Part shown: piece by piece, positions 19,401 through 27,033 of the stretch
How positions within the stretch are numbered: the first letter of the stretch is position 1
How the letters are laid out: every line of letters begins with the position of its first letter
Origin: Micromonospora rhizosphaerae
GTDB taxonomy: Bacteria; Actinomycetota; Actinomycetes; Mycobacteriales; Micromonosporaceae
Assembly (NCBI RefSeq): GCF_900091465.1
Contig: NZ_FMHV01000002.1
Location: forward strand, 5,394,001 to 5,458,000
DNA length: 64,000 bases
Direction of reading: 5' to 3'
Program-made: the position numbers and the translations under genes
The notes under the pieces: generated by a model
Told to the model about the DNA's origin: nothing
What the model saw: only the letters and a program-made list of their open reading frames with translations
The model's database searches: none

Positions 19401-19957
19401 TCGACACCAGCGGCCGGACCCGCGACGACGACCTCAACCTGCTGGAACGGCCGGGCGTCAACGTCCGCGGCGTCGGGTTCCTGTCGGTGGTCCGCGAACC
19501 CCGGCGCACCCTGCAGCCGTTCCCGGTGATCCGCAAGGGCGCCCGCAACCACCCGGTCGAGACGCTGCAATACCTGCTGCGCGCCCGCGAGCACCAGGTG
19601 GCGGTGGACGGCATCTTCGGCCCGGCCACCGACGCCGCCGTCCGCGCGTTCCAGAAGCAGACGCGCCTGTCCGTCGACGGCGTCGTGGGCCCGAAGACGT
19701 GGCGCGCGCTGATCGTCACCGTCCGGCGCGGCGACAAGGGCGACGCGGTACGCGGCGTACAGGAGGAGTTCCAGTTCCGCAACCAGTCCGGCGACCCGGC
19801 CAAGGGGCTGCGCGTCGACGGCATCTTCGGCCCGCAGACCGAGGCCGCCGTACGCGGATTCCAGCAGGCCATCGCCGCGGACGTGTCCCGCTTCCCGGTC
19901 GACGGGATCGTGGGTCCGCTGACCTGGCAGGCCCTGATCAGCGGAATGCTGTCCTGA
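16466..19957 (+). CDS. Large vWA-domain protein with two C-terminal peptidoglycan-binding domains
   Basis: 1163 residues with GAGGAGG upstream. Order: N-terminal beta domain (1-150), a Hydin/ASH-like strand region (about 170-265), a von Willebrand A domain starting LLLDDSGSMG (metal site D274-x-S276-x-S278), a long set of Ig-like strand regions (about 510-1000), then two PG_binding_1 modules (about 1020-1083 and 1084-1163), each with the VDGIFGP / VDGIVGPLTWQAL pattern. No signal peptide is evident. It could anchor the injection particle to the cell wall or act in target binding. It is the last gene before a hairpin, so it closes the operon. Confidence 0.8.
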   Translation: MAFEVHPHAPGNPPTDPLKVTKNSEQSSTINQITGPPVIANSYVKMMFLRVAMTGTGTAPTLSLQTGLGPPVIATGTPTAVYRGPNPVDYVGDVQLITAGEAAGVWQIRMGFDQDTDETWQLVIHNNDPVVDHEFTWVVASTVAETAQPWIAVSPALLPITSLINRPNSTDLKIEQSVQVANRGTAPLTVTAVDPPVAAPLELRTALPFTVPPGGVQDLVVRYTPPSTGPAQAATTVTVTATPPDTTAGTSPGHNQRVQITAKAQELEVVLLLDDSGSMGWDAIGTFLPPNSPNARWSELESAANNFLDLLAHFAAGRGRFGVARFPAPDPNNPSTFDLVPMTAITSNMAAAQTAISQVEPFNSTPMGDGLNRVLGPPGYFSPQVDNRRWLILMSDGAHNSGTRNPRDFMAAGNSPLDRKISLFAVAYGIEGHTDVDHVLLKDLADASLLGQIRHVDEEGVTASTLAAQLRDTIKSGLTGATSPLDPTARFLIFTQPEARHDVVITPYDTRAAFVLNWNTPDPDRLRLELITPGQKRLTPEDVQAGRFPGVSFRGGNRSQTYLVDPGFLPGQAGTWTFVITHPQVIIGAAGRDSDVLEFEDYLYDTVVDSTLRLQLSADRDTYYAGDPITISARLTARGLPVRDANVFLSTTRPGQSFTNWLAALTVPEQALQDARDELQGKDSTPILIKQRGAQIAGLTFPGGPTGLTLPMADHRRDGTYRATVERTSVPERYTFYVTAVGVTTDGVSFRREAKIETFVLVRPHPAFSQVSVVEVKPGLASVMVIPRDIFGNVLIIDPSVSSSFDVVANDGALADIDSGLDGTYTTFVSYDPKKKPPSVGFDFLDTQIVSPVKINPFDKLIYADRVDEFEAGPVTRSNKNIDPEAALGTMAGRNPDQVVALGANGRLAVALDGHLVKSQADDDVTVFVATDQGLRSYRVEALSADTGEWVHLGDSIGVTQSFALRNGRLTTTPAIRIVDTSGRTRDDDLNLLERPGVNVRGVGFLSVVREPRRTLQPFPVIRKGARNHPVETLQYLLRAREHQVAVDGIFGPATDAAVRAFQKQTRLSVDGVVGPKTWRALIVTVRRGDKGDAVRGVQEEFQFRNQSGDPAKGLRVDGIFGPQTEAAVRGFQQAIAADVSRFPVDGIVGPLTWQALISGMLS

Positions 19958-19962
19958 CCGGC

Positions 19963-20001
19963 CCGGCCCGCGGCGCCCTCGTTCCGGACGCCGTGGGCCG
20001 G
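19963..20001 (+). terminator. Hairpin closing the eCIS operon
   Basis: Arms CCGGCCCGCGGCG (19963-19975) and CGCCGTGGGCCGG (19989-20001) pair 12 of 13 positions around a 13-nt loop, 5 nt after the vWA gene stop. No T-run follows, as is common in high-GC actinomycetes. Confidence 0.6.
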
Positions 20002-20136
20002 CTACGCGGGCTGGTGACCGTCGCCATCGCGCTCGCCTTAATCATCGCCGTGGAAAAGGAACATGGCCCAGACGCCTCAGCCGCGCGCCGTCGTTTCCGT
20101 CTAGGTCCATGCGCACGTCCTGGTGGATGAATCTGC

Positions 20137-20448
20137 TCATGGCCGAACTTCCCTGGCTCTCGATGGGGCGGTCGGTCGCCGGTTCGACGGGTCGATGAGT
20201 GTCACTAGGGACGCGAGCGGGGCCGGTTGAGCGTCCGCGCCGGGCGAGTAGGTGAGCCGAGTCGGCTCTTCATTCCCGTCCGCATCCATGACATGGATGT
20301 CGAGCGCGACAGATCCGCCTCCGCTGGTGGCGGAGAAGGCGATCTCCTTACCGTTGGGAGACACGGCGGGCTCGCTGTCGACGACGCGCGCACACCACGA
20401 CGCGCCAGGACCACACGTGGAGTGACGCAGGCGCGGCCTTCTCTTGAT
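20137..20448 (-). pseudogene. Fragment of a TolB/WD40-like beta-propeller protein
   Basis: On the minus strand the frame 20448-20137 reads VVDSEPAVSPNGKEIAFSAT, then DIHVMDADG and RLTYSPGADAQP, the repeat signature of PD40/TolB-like propellers. Only about one and a half blades remain, with a stop codon upstream (20449-20451), no start or ribosome site and no partner gene. It is a relic of a larger gene. The rest of 20002-20660 holds nothing else I can support. Confidence 0.55.
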
Positions 20449-20666
20449 TCAGTTGCCTGGTCGCTGTTGATCTTGAACGCCTGGTTCCGTCTCTTCGCGC
20501 CGGGCCGCGGACCCGGACACCGCGAGATGGCTCACCCAGGCTCATCTATCAGAGTGAAAAGTTCAGAGTGAAAAGTTCGGACGGTGATGTCGAGAACTGG
20601 TGACTGGCTCCGTCCCCGTGGTGAACATGACCAAGATGGGTCGCACCAGCACCGAGGAGAAAGACG

Positions 20667-21074
20667 ATGGCCAAGTACTTGCTGCTCAAGCACTACCGCG
20701 GCGCTCCGGCTCCGGTCAACGACGTGCCCATGGACCAGTGGACGCCGGAGGAGATCTCGGCGCACGTGCAGTACATGAACGACTTCGCGGCCCGGCTCGA
20801 GGGGACCGGCGAGTTCGTCGACGGTCAGGCGCTCGCCCCCGAGGGGACGTTCGTCCGGTACGACGGTGAGGGGCGCCCGCCGGTCACCGACGGTCCGTTC
20901 GCCGAGACCAAGGACCTCATTGCCGGTTGGATGGTGATTGACGTCGACAGCTACGAGCGGGCCGTCGAACTGGCCGGGGAACTGTCGGCCGCCCCCGGGG
21001 CGGGCGGCAAGCCGATCCACGAGTGGCTCGAGGTGCGCCCCTTCCTGACCGAACCGCCCACCATCACGGAGTGA
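20667..21074 (+). CDS. YciI-like DGPF-domain protein
   Basis: 135 residues; GAGGAG lies 8 nt before the ATG. The sequence carries the DGPFAETKDLIAGW motif that defines the YCII/DGPF family, and a conserved YLLLKHYRG start. The biochemical role of the family is poorly known. DGPF genes often sit directly before an ECF-type sigma factor of the ECF42 group, exactly the arrangement here (8 nt gap), so a role in that signalling unit is likely. Confidence 0.85.
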   Translation: MAKYLLLKHYRGAPAPVNDVPMDQWTPEEISAHVQYMNDFAARLEGTGEFVDGQALAPEGTFVRYDGEGRPPVTDGPFAETKDLIAGWMVIDVDSYERAVELAGELSAAPGAGGKPIHEWLEVRPFLTEPPTITE

Positions 21075-21082
21075 CCTCTCAG

Positions 21083-22228
21083 ATGAACGAGGCCCTGCTC
21101 CGGAGCCTCACACCGAGCGTGCTCGGCATCCTCGTCCGCCGCGGAGCCGACTTCGCGGCGGCCGAGGACGCCGTGCAGGACGCGCTGGTCGAGGCGATCC
21201 GCGTCTGGCCGACCGACCCGCCGCGGGACCCGAAGGGCTGGCTGACCACCGTGGCCTGGCGCAAGTTCCTCGACACGACCCGGGCGGACTCCGCCCGCCG
21301 CCGGCGTGAAGAGCTCGTCGACGAGGAGCCGGCGCCCGGGCCCGCGCCTGCGGTGGACGACACGCTCCAGCTCTATTTCCTGTGCGCCCACCCGTCGCTG
21401 ACGCCGTCGTCCGCGGTCGCGCTCACGCTGCGCGCCGTCGGCGGGCTGACCACCCGCCAGATCGCCCAGGCCTACGTGGTACCCGAGGCGACCATGGCGC
21501 AGCGCATCAGCCGGGCCAAGCGCACCGTCTCCGGCGTGCGCTTCGACCAGCCCGGCGACGTCGCCACCGTGCTGCGCGTCCTCTACTTGGTCTTCAACGA
21601 GGGCTACTCCGGCGACGTCGACCTCGCCGCCGAGGCCATCCGGCTCACCCGGCAGCTCGCGGCCGCGATCGACCACCCCGAGGTGGCGGGGCTGCTCGCC
21701 CTCATGCTGCTCCATCACGCCCGGCGTCATACCCGGACCGCGCCGGACGGCAGCCTGGTGCCGCTCGCCGAGCAGGACCGCCGCCGATGGGACTCCACGT
21801 CGATCGCCGAGGGCGTCGAGATCCTGCAGGCAGCCCTCGCCCGCGACCGGCTGGGCGAGTTCCAGGCCCAGGCCGCCATCGCGGCACTGCACGCCGACGC
21901 ACCCACCGCCGAGGAGACTGACTGGGTGCAGATCGTCGAGTGGTACGACGAACTCGCGCGCCTGACCGACAGCCCGATCGTCCGGCTCAACCGCGCGGTG
22001 GCCGTCGGCGAGGCCGACGGACCGCGCGCCGGGCTGGCGGCGCTCGCAGCGCTGGACGACTCACTGCCCCGCCACGCAGCGGTGACGGCGTACCTCCACG
22101 AGCGCGACGGCGACCTGGCGACGGCGGCCCGGCTGTACGCCGAGGCGGCCCGAAAGGCCCCCAACCTCGCCGAGCGCGACCACCTGACGCGTCAGGCCGC
22201 CCGGCTCAACGCCCGCCGCTGTCGCTGA
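21083..22228 (+). CDS. ECF42-type RNA polymerase sigma factor with C-terminal extension
   Basis: 381 residues from ATG 21083; GTG 21071, overlapping the DGPF stop, is an alternative. A sigma-2 region is seen (FAAAEDAVQDALVEAIRVWP, PKGWLTTVAWRKFLDTTRAD) and a sigma-4 helix-turn-helix around GGLTTRQIAQAYVVPEATMAQR. The following 200 residues (LVFNEGYSG..., AATAYLHERDGD...) are the long helical DUF6596/TPR-like extension typical of ECF42 factors, which replaces an anti-sigma factor. It probably directs its own promoter and the DGPF gene. Confidence 0.87.
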   Translation: MNEALLRSLTPSVLGILVRRGADFAAAEDAVQDALVEAIRVWPTDPPRDPKGWLTTVAWRKFLDTTRADSARRRREELVDEEPAPGPAPAVDDTLQLYFLCAHPSLTPSSAVALTLRAVGGLTTRQIAQAYVVPEATMAQRISRAKRTVSGVRFDQPGDVATVLRVLYLVFNEGYSGDVDLAAEAIRLTRQLAAAIDHPEVAGLLALMLLHHARRHTRTAPDGSLVPLAEQDRRRWDSTSIAEGVEILQAALARDRLGEFQAQAAIAALHADAPTAEETDWVQIVEWYDELARLTDSPIVRLNRAVAVGEADGPRAGLAALAALDDSLPRHAAVTAYLHERDGDLATAARLYAEAARKAPNLAERDHLTRQAARLNARRCR

Positions 22229-22934
22229 CGGATCGCGCTCGGACTTCCGGCAGCCTTGGTGAGCGAACGTAGCGGTGGGAGAACCGCTTGGGCGGAGTTC
22301 GTGCCGTTCCTTGGCCTTGCGACCTGGAGGTCCGCGCAAGGTCATCTGCTCGACCAAGGCGACAGACCACTGATCCCTCGGCCCGCATCTACGAGTTGGA
22401 GGCTTACCCACCATCGTGATGTGGCGATGTGCGCATTCATACCGCCCAACGGGGGTGACTGGGGAGTTAACTCCCGAGTCGGGATGCTGCCAGTGACCAC
22501 TGGTTGGTTCGGTGTGTGGACGTGACGTAGAGCGGCCACCGCCTGATCATCGAGATCGACCAAGATCCTCGATGTGGGGCGGTGGCCGTGGCCGGCGGCA
22601 TCGGCCGTGGTGCTGCCGGTGCTCCCTGCGTTGCGGGTGCGAGCGGGGCCGGCGGAGGCGGTGTCGGCTGCGGGCGCGCGGCGGCGAGTTGTCATCGATC
22701 CACCAGTCGATCGTGACCCTTGACCCCCAGCAGCCACCGCATGGCCTCCCGGAGCAGATCGGCGTGGCCAGCGAGAAACAGCCTGACCCAGCAGCCGGTC
22801 GAGGTCGGGCCGGGCTGCTCGTGGCGCTCGCCTTCGGCGGGCCTGCTGATCGCGCGTGCGGGGTGGGCTGCTGCCAACCGGCTGGGCGTCCCGGACGAGC
22901 GTCGCCCACGCGCTGCCCACCGAGTAGGCGGCGC
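22229..22934. other. Gene-poor spacer with unidentified relics
   Basis: No confident gene. On the minus strand around 22700-22800 a short readable piece (GCWVRLFLAGHADLLREAM, then RWLLGVKGHD) looks like decayed coding sequence, and around 22450-22530 another (VHTPNQPVVTGSIP), but neither has a start, a continuous frame or a family I know. The stretch includes one strong hairpin, listed separately. Confidence 0.4.
22534..22587. repeat. Long nested inverted repeat (54 nt)
   Basis: Outer arms GGCCACCGCC (22534-22543) and GGCGGTGGCC (22578-22587) are perfect; inner arms CATCGAG and CTCGATG are also perfect, with GATC on either side of a short loop. It is not next to a recognised gene end. It may be a mobile-element end, a folded RNA or a replication-associated palindrome. 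Confidence 0.6.
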
Positions 22935-23474
22935 TCAGCCCGTGCCGTGGAACGCGTCGATGCCCTTGCGCCAGGTGGTGTCGAGATCGGCGCCGGGTGG
23001 GAAGCGTTGGTTCAGCTCGAGGATGACCATGCCGTGCGCGAAGGCCCAGATGGCCCGTGCGCGTTCGCGGTCACCGCCGGTGGCGTCGAGGAGCGGCTTT
23101 GCGGCCGCCTCCTCGGCGCCGGGGGTGAGCAGGTCGCGGCGCAGGGGCCGCTCGGTCATCAGCCGATAGAGGTTCGGCTGGCGGCGCGCGAAGTCGCGGT
23201 ACGCGGCGGTGAGGGCCGCGATCGGGGCGTCGGATCGATGGACGGCCTGCTCGAACAGTTCGGTCTGCTCCTCAAAGCCGACCGAGATCAGCGCCGCCTC
23301 CAGTGCCTGCTTGTCGCGGAGGTGCTCGTAGATCGAGGAGGCGCGGATCCCGAGTTGGGCGGCGAGGCGGCGCATCGACAGTGCATCGGGGCCCTCCCGC
23401 TCGAGGAGCTGGCGCGCGGTCTGCACGATCTCCCGGGCTCGTGGAGTGAGCCGGCTTAGTGCGTAGGAAGCCAT
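22935..23474 (-). CDS. TetR-family repressor
   Basis: 179 residues, starting at 23474. The N-terminal helix-turn-helix reads ALSMRRLAAQLGIRASSIYEHLRDK, standard for TetR, with a helical ligand-binding domain after it (AIWAFAHGMVILELNQRFP). It is divergent from a small membrane protein gene, and the 75-nt gap holds two matching palindromes (23497-23533), so it likely represses both genes. The ligand is unknown. Confidence 0.9.
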   Translation of the reverse strand: MASYALSRLTPRAREIVQTARQLLEREGPDALSMRRLAAQLGIRASSIYEHLRDKQALEAALISVGFEEQTELFEQAVHRSDAPIAALTAAYRDFARRQPNLYRLMTERPLRRDLLTPGAEEAAAKPLLDATGGDRERARAIWAFAHGMVILELNQRFPPGADLDTTWRKGIDAFHGTG

Positions 23475-23496
23475 CCGTCCCGCCCTCCCAGAATAC

Positions 23497-23533
23497 CCTA
23501 ACGATGTTAGGCTGGAACCCTAACACCGTTAGG
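23497..23533. promoter_or_regulatory. Tandem TetR operators
   Basis: Two copies of the palindrome CCTAAC-N3-GTTAGG at 23497-23511 (spacer GAT) and 23519-23533 (spacer ACC). Their centres are 22 bp apart, two helical turns. They lie in the divergent gap between the TetR gene and the membrane protein gene, so they are the likely binding sites of that TetR protein. Confidence 0.8.
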
Positions 23534-23549
23534 ACGAAAGGTAGCGTCG

Positions 23550-23981
23550 ATGCCCGCTCGTGCCCCGTCCCTTCACGTCGAGACCGGCACCGGCTCCGCG
23601 CGGATCCGTGACCGCGTCGCGCGGGCCCTCCTCGTCCTCGCCGCCGCCGGCGCCGTCGCCGCGGTGGCAGGCGCAGTGGACGCCGTCGCGGACGCCGGAC
23701 CGGCCACACGGATGGTCGAGACCTGGCGCATGCTCGGCTTCGGTGTCTTCGCGGGCGTGTTCCTGCTGCTGGCCTACCGCCCCCGGCTGTACGCCGGCAT
23801 CTGGGAGCTCGCCATTCTCAACAAGCTCGGCCTGACCCTGGCCGCCCTGTCCTTCGGCAGCGGGACCGACGGCGCTGGCGCGGCGCTGATCGCCGACGGA
23901 GCGGTCACGCTCATCCTGCTGGCCGCGTATGTGCTCAGCCGGGGCTGGACTGCCTGGTCGACCGCAAGGGCCGCGGCGTGA
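23550..23981 (+). CDS. Small four-helix membrane protein
   Basis: 143 residues with a weak purine-rich ribosome site. Four hydrophobic segments are visible (about residues 25-48, 60-77, 85-103 and 107-128). I do not recognise a named family; it resembles small DoxX-like or hypothetical integral membrane proteins that are paired with TetR regulators. Expression is probably controlled by the divergent TetR gene through the operators just upstream. Confidence 0.75.
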   Translation: MPARAPSLHVETGTGSARIRDRVARALLVLAAAGAVAAVAGAVDAVADAGPATRMVETWRMLGFGVFAGVFLLLAYRPRLYAGIWELAILNKLGLTLAALSFGSGTDGAGAALIADGAVTLILLAAYVLSRGWTAWSTARAAA

Positions 23982-24777
23982 TGCAGGGCGTCCACCCCCG
24001 CCCGCCGAACGCCGCTCCGGACACGCTGACCGCGTCCGCATCACGCTTCCTGGTCGAGATCATCGCCTGGGTCGTCGTGCATGGGCGCTCGCGTCATATT
24101 CGATCTGGCTCGCCGTGCTGGCCGACGTCGTGCTGATCGGGCGGGGCGCTTGGTCGGCCCGACTTGCAGCATCGAGCTGAACATCGGAACGGACAATCCC
24201 GTCGATCCGATCAGTTGCACGTGCGTGGAGGAGGCGACGAGGTTCTGGCCGTTATCGCGCAGATCGTCGCGTCGGTTGGTGGCCGCGCGCTTGACATCTC
24301 CACCGGAGAATTCCTGACCGGCGATCCCACTCAGACCGCTGGCTGGCACGGCTTCCAGCAGTACCGGGACCAGATCCTTCGCGGCAGCTGATGTCCGCGA
24401 GTCCGTCCCGCGTGAGCCTCGGCGAGTTGCGTCTGCTCATCGCCACATTCCGATTACGGCTGACGATCTCATCGATAGCGTTACGGCCTGACCAGCGGCA
24501 TTACGGCACGAACCTACGCCCGCCATCGCAGCAACGCCCGGTCGCGTGCATAACCTGCAGACTGACCAGCAACTGCTTGCCGGCTCGGTTACGCGTCGAC
24601 CCCCTGCAGGACGATCTGTTCCACGCGCTCGCCCAGAGTGCGCTGCAACGTGGTGGTTGAGGCCAGCCACCGAAACCCGCACGACGCCAGTCGCTCCCCA
24701 GACACGACCCGGCCGCCTGAACCAGCGTGGCCGATGGTCTCGTAGTCTCGATGGACGGGCTCTGCCAGGATCGGCGC
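23982..24777. other. Spacer with short coding relics
   Basis: No full gene. A plus-strand piece ending at 24391 (ALDISTGEFLTGDP, TAGWHGFQQYRDQIL) reads like a protein C-terminus of unknown family. A minus-strand piece at 24589-24726 is listed separately. The remaining sequence shows no consistent codon bias. Confidence 0.35.
24589..24726 (-). pseudogene. Possible C-terminal tail of a TIGR01777-like epimerase
   Basis: About 45 residues on the minus strand (GGRVVSGERLASCGFRW, then TTTLQRTLGERVEQIV and a stop) resemble the DUF1731 tail of TIGR01777 epimerases (GxRVxPxRLxxxGFxxxxPxLxxAL). The rest of that gene is absent; upstream lies the VOC gene on the other strand. Low-confidence relic. Confidence 0.3.
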
Positions 24778-25134
24778 ATGGCGAACGTCTGGTCCGGTGT
24801 CACGATCGACTGCCTTGACCCCGAGCGGGTAGCCCGATTCTGGAGCGCTCTGCTCGGTCGCGAGCCCGGACCATCGCAGGAGGGCTGGGTCTACCTCGGC
24901 GAGCGAGGTGACCCGCAGCCGCGGCTGGTGTTCCAGCCAGTGCCTGAGCCCCAAACAGGCAAGGTGCGGATTCACCTCGACATCTCCGTCGACGACATCG
25001 ACGAGGCCATGACGGCCGTCATCAATCTCGGTGGCCGGTTCACCGGTGAGCGGCACGACTACGAGGAGGGTGTGGTCGTCGTCATGGCCGACCCGGAGGA
25101 CCACGAGTTCTGCCTGGTCAAGTACTACGGCTAA
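24778..25134 (+). CDS. VOC-family (glyoxalase-like) protein
   Basis: 118 residues from ATG 24778 (an in-frame GTG at 24727 is less likely because the family starts at this point). The pattern IDCLDPERVARFWSALLG, then the paired LDISVDDIDEAMTAVINLGG and final DPEDHEFCLVKY fits the bidomain betaalphabetabetabeta fold of the VOC superfamily used by glyoxalases, dioxygenases and antibiotic-binding proteins. The substrate cannot be told. It stands alone between relics. Confidence 0.82.
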   Translation: MANVWSGVTIDCLDPERVARFWSALLGREPGPSQEGWVYLGERGDPQPRLVFQPVPEPQTGKVRIHLDISVDDIDEAMTAVINLGGRFTGERHDYEEGVVVVMADPEDHEFCLVKYYG

Positions 25135-25542
25135 CGGCGGCGCGCGGACGCACGCCGATCGGAAGAAGCGTGCGTCGGGCCACTGGTGGGCCATTCGACC
25201 TCACGGTGTGTCATGGTGAGCCGGGGTGGGCCCGATAGCGGGTGACGGCGTGAGGCCCGGCGACCCGCCACGTCCACGACGCCGTGGTGCAGTGCGTGTC
25301 GGCCGATGCCAGACACCTGAGTGGGACGCCTCCTGACCGGGCGCCACCCGAAGGAACTCGAATGTCCGACCGTGGAACAGCACCTGTTTCTCCGCCCATG
25401 TCGGACCTGATCGGCCGGCTGGTACTGACCCGGCGGGTGCAACGGGGTCTGCTGCCCTCAGCCGTCCGACCGCTGAACGCGGCCGCTGGACGGCGCCGGG
25501 CATGATGCAAGGCACCGCGCCGTCTACAGGGGAGGCACAAGG
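25135..25542. other. Spacer without recognisable gene
   Basis: About 400 nt with no frame that shows both codon bias and a start. It contains the likely promoter region of the P450 relic, with a ribosome-site-like GGGGAGGC at 25529-25536. Confidence 0.4.
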
Positions 25543-26206
25543 ATGGAATATCAGACGGCGCTGGCGTCGCTGTTCCTGCCGGAGGGACGCCTCGATCCGT
25601 ACCCGGTCTACGACGTGATCCGGGCGCACGCACCGATCTTCCAGGCGCTCGACGGTCGCTGGTTCGTCACCACCCACGCGCTCACCAGCCGCCTGCTGCG
25701 CGACCCGAGCCTGCGCGTGGCGGACGCCGCCGCGTACGACGGCTTCTGGCCGGACTGGCGGCAAAACCGTGGGGTCGCCTCGATCGTGCTGTCCATGCTG
25801 CAGACCAACCCGCCGGACCATACCCGCGTTCGTCGAGGAGATCCTCCGGTACGACTCTCCGGTGCAGCTCACCACCCGGTTCACGACCAGCCCGCTGGAT
25901 CTCGGTGACGGGCTGCGGCTCGCCGGCGGCGCGGAGCTGACTATGCTGCTCGGTTCCGCCAACCGCGACCCGGCACGCTACCCCAACCCGCACCGATTCG
26001 ACCCGGACCGTCCGAACATTCAGCCGGTCTCGTTCGGCGGCGGCGCCCACTACTGCCTCGGCGCACCGCTGGCCCGACTGGAGGCGCAGGTCGCGTTCCC
26101 GCTGCTGCTAACCATGCTGCCCCGGCTGAGCCTGGCCGGCCCGGGCGAGCGCCGCGACCGCCTGGTGCTGCGCGGCTACGCCACGCTGCCGGTCACCACC
26201 GGCTGA
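25543..26206 (+). pseudogene. Cytochrome P450 with internal deletion
   Basis: The first piece (25543-25835, with a good ribosome site) encodes a P450 N-terminus up to the LQTNPPDHTRVR motif of the C-helix. It then switches frame directly into FVEEILRYDSPVQ of the K-helix region and runs to the end at 26206, including the intact haem loop FGGGAHYCLGAPLAR. About 150-170 residues, with the I-helix oxygen-activating threonine, are gone. At the join (25825-25835) the bases CGCGTTCGTCG read as RVR in one frame and AFV in the other, so microhomology probably caused the deletion. It cannot make an active enzyme. Confidence 0.85.
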
Positions 26207-26603
26207 CATAGCCACACCGCGTCACCAAGGGCGGTGACCTCGGCCGTACAGGCCCCGGGCCGCGGGCCGTCCCGCCACAGTCAGAATTGAACGGTGACCG
26301 GATGAACGCCGATCATCGTCGCCTCCGCCGGCGTGTAACCGCGCCTATCCTGCGACAGTATGGCGTCACAGGTGCCGCCCGGCTTGGTCCACCGCAGGCA
26401 CCGAGTAAACAGGATCATGACGGGCGCAAGGTCAGGCAGTTGAGGACATCGCCGACCAGCGCGTAGTTCTCGGCAGGTACCGGGCCGGATCGGCCGACTG
26501 GTGGTGCCCGGCCTGGTTCGACAGCCCTTTGGTCTTGGGCCGGCTGCTCGATGTCGACGCCAATCAACCAAGTGAACCCTCGGGCGAACGCCGCCAGGTC
26601 ATC
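26207..26603. other. Spacer with an unidentified minus-strand relic
   Basis: Minus-strand readable pieces (CDAILSQDRRGYTPAEATMI, then GVHPVTVQF ending at 26281; another frame ends ALVGDVLNCLTLRPS near 26415) look like decayed coding DNA of unknown family. No complete gene is supported. Confidence 0.35.
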
Positions 26604-26632
26604 GCGAGGATGCCCAAGTGGGGCATCCTCGC
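26604..26632 (-). terminator. Terminator hairpin of the secreted protein gene
   Basis: A perfect 12-bp stem (GCGAGGATGCCC with GGGCATCCTCGC) with a 5-nt loop begins 8 nt after the stop of the minus-strand gene at 26641. No T-run. Confidence 0.65.
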
Positions 26633-26640
26633 GACTCGGT

Positions 26641-27033
26641 TCAGGACAGGCACTGCGTGAAGAACACCTCCACATTTGTAATGCCGTGACACGCCGGACC
26701 GTTGAACTGCGCCTGTTCCGGGATCTCCATGTCGGGTCCCACGATGTAGGTGCTCACGTCGGCCGCGCCGTCGCCGTCGAGATCGAACCCCAGCAAGCCC
26801 GAAAAGCCCTCGCCCGTCTCGGGGTCGACCAGGCCTTGTTCGATGCGCTGCTGCAAGCCGTCCGATACCCACACGAGCTCCCCGGTGTTCACGTCTATGA
26901 CCACCTGAACTCCCGCCGCTGGGTTCTTGTCCGCGTTTACGCATTCATGTGCCCACGCCGGGGCGGCGGCGGTGAGGAGCGCGGTCGCCACAGCGACCGA
27001 GCCAAGCAAGACACGACGAGCTGTTTTGATCAT
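26641..27033 (-). CDS. Secreted hypothetical protein with calcium-loop-like motif
   Basis: 130 residues; ATG at 27033 with GGGAG 7 nt upstream. A clear Sec signal peptide is followed by AWA-HEC cleavage near residue 29. The mature part has three Cys (HECVN, PACHG, TQCLS) and FDLDGDGAADV, a DxDxDG loop like those that bind calcium, plus a QxxIEQGLVDPETGEGF segment. Family unknown. Longer in-frame starts upstream were rejected because they would bury the signal peptide. A strong hairpin follows, so it is transcribed alone. Confidence 0.8.
   Translation of the reverse strand: MIKTARRVLLGSVAVATALLTAAAPAWAHECVNADKNPAAGVQVVIDVNTGELVWVSDGLQQRIEQGLVDPETGEGFSGLLGFDLDGDGAADVSTYIVGPDMEIPEQAQFNGPACHGITNVEVFFTQCLS

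Noticed and set aside
3..19957. Prophage
   Set aside because: Only tail/baseplate-type genes are present; no integrase, capsid, portal, terminase, lysis or attachment repeats are visible.
22505..22930. Insertion sequence with transposase
   Set aside because: A palindrome and decayed frames exist, but no DDE/HUH motif, terminal repeats or target duplication could be identified.
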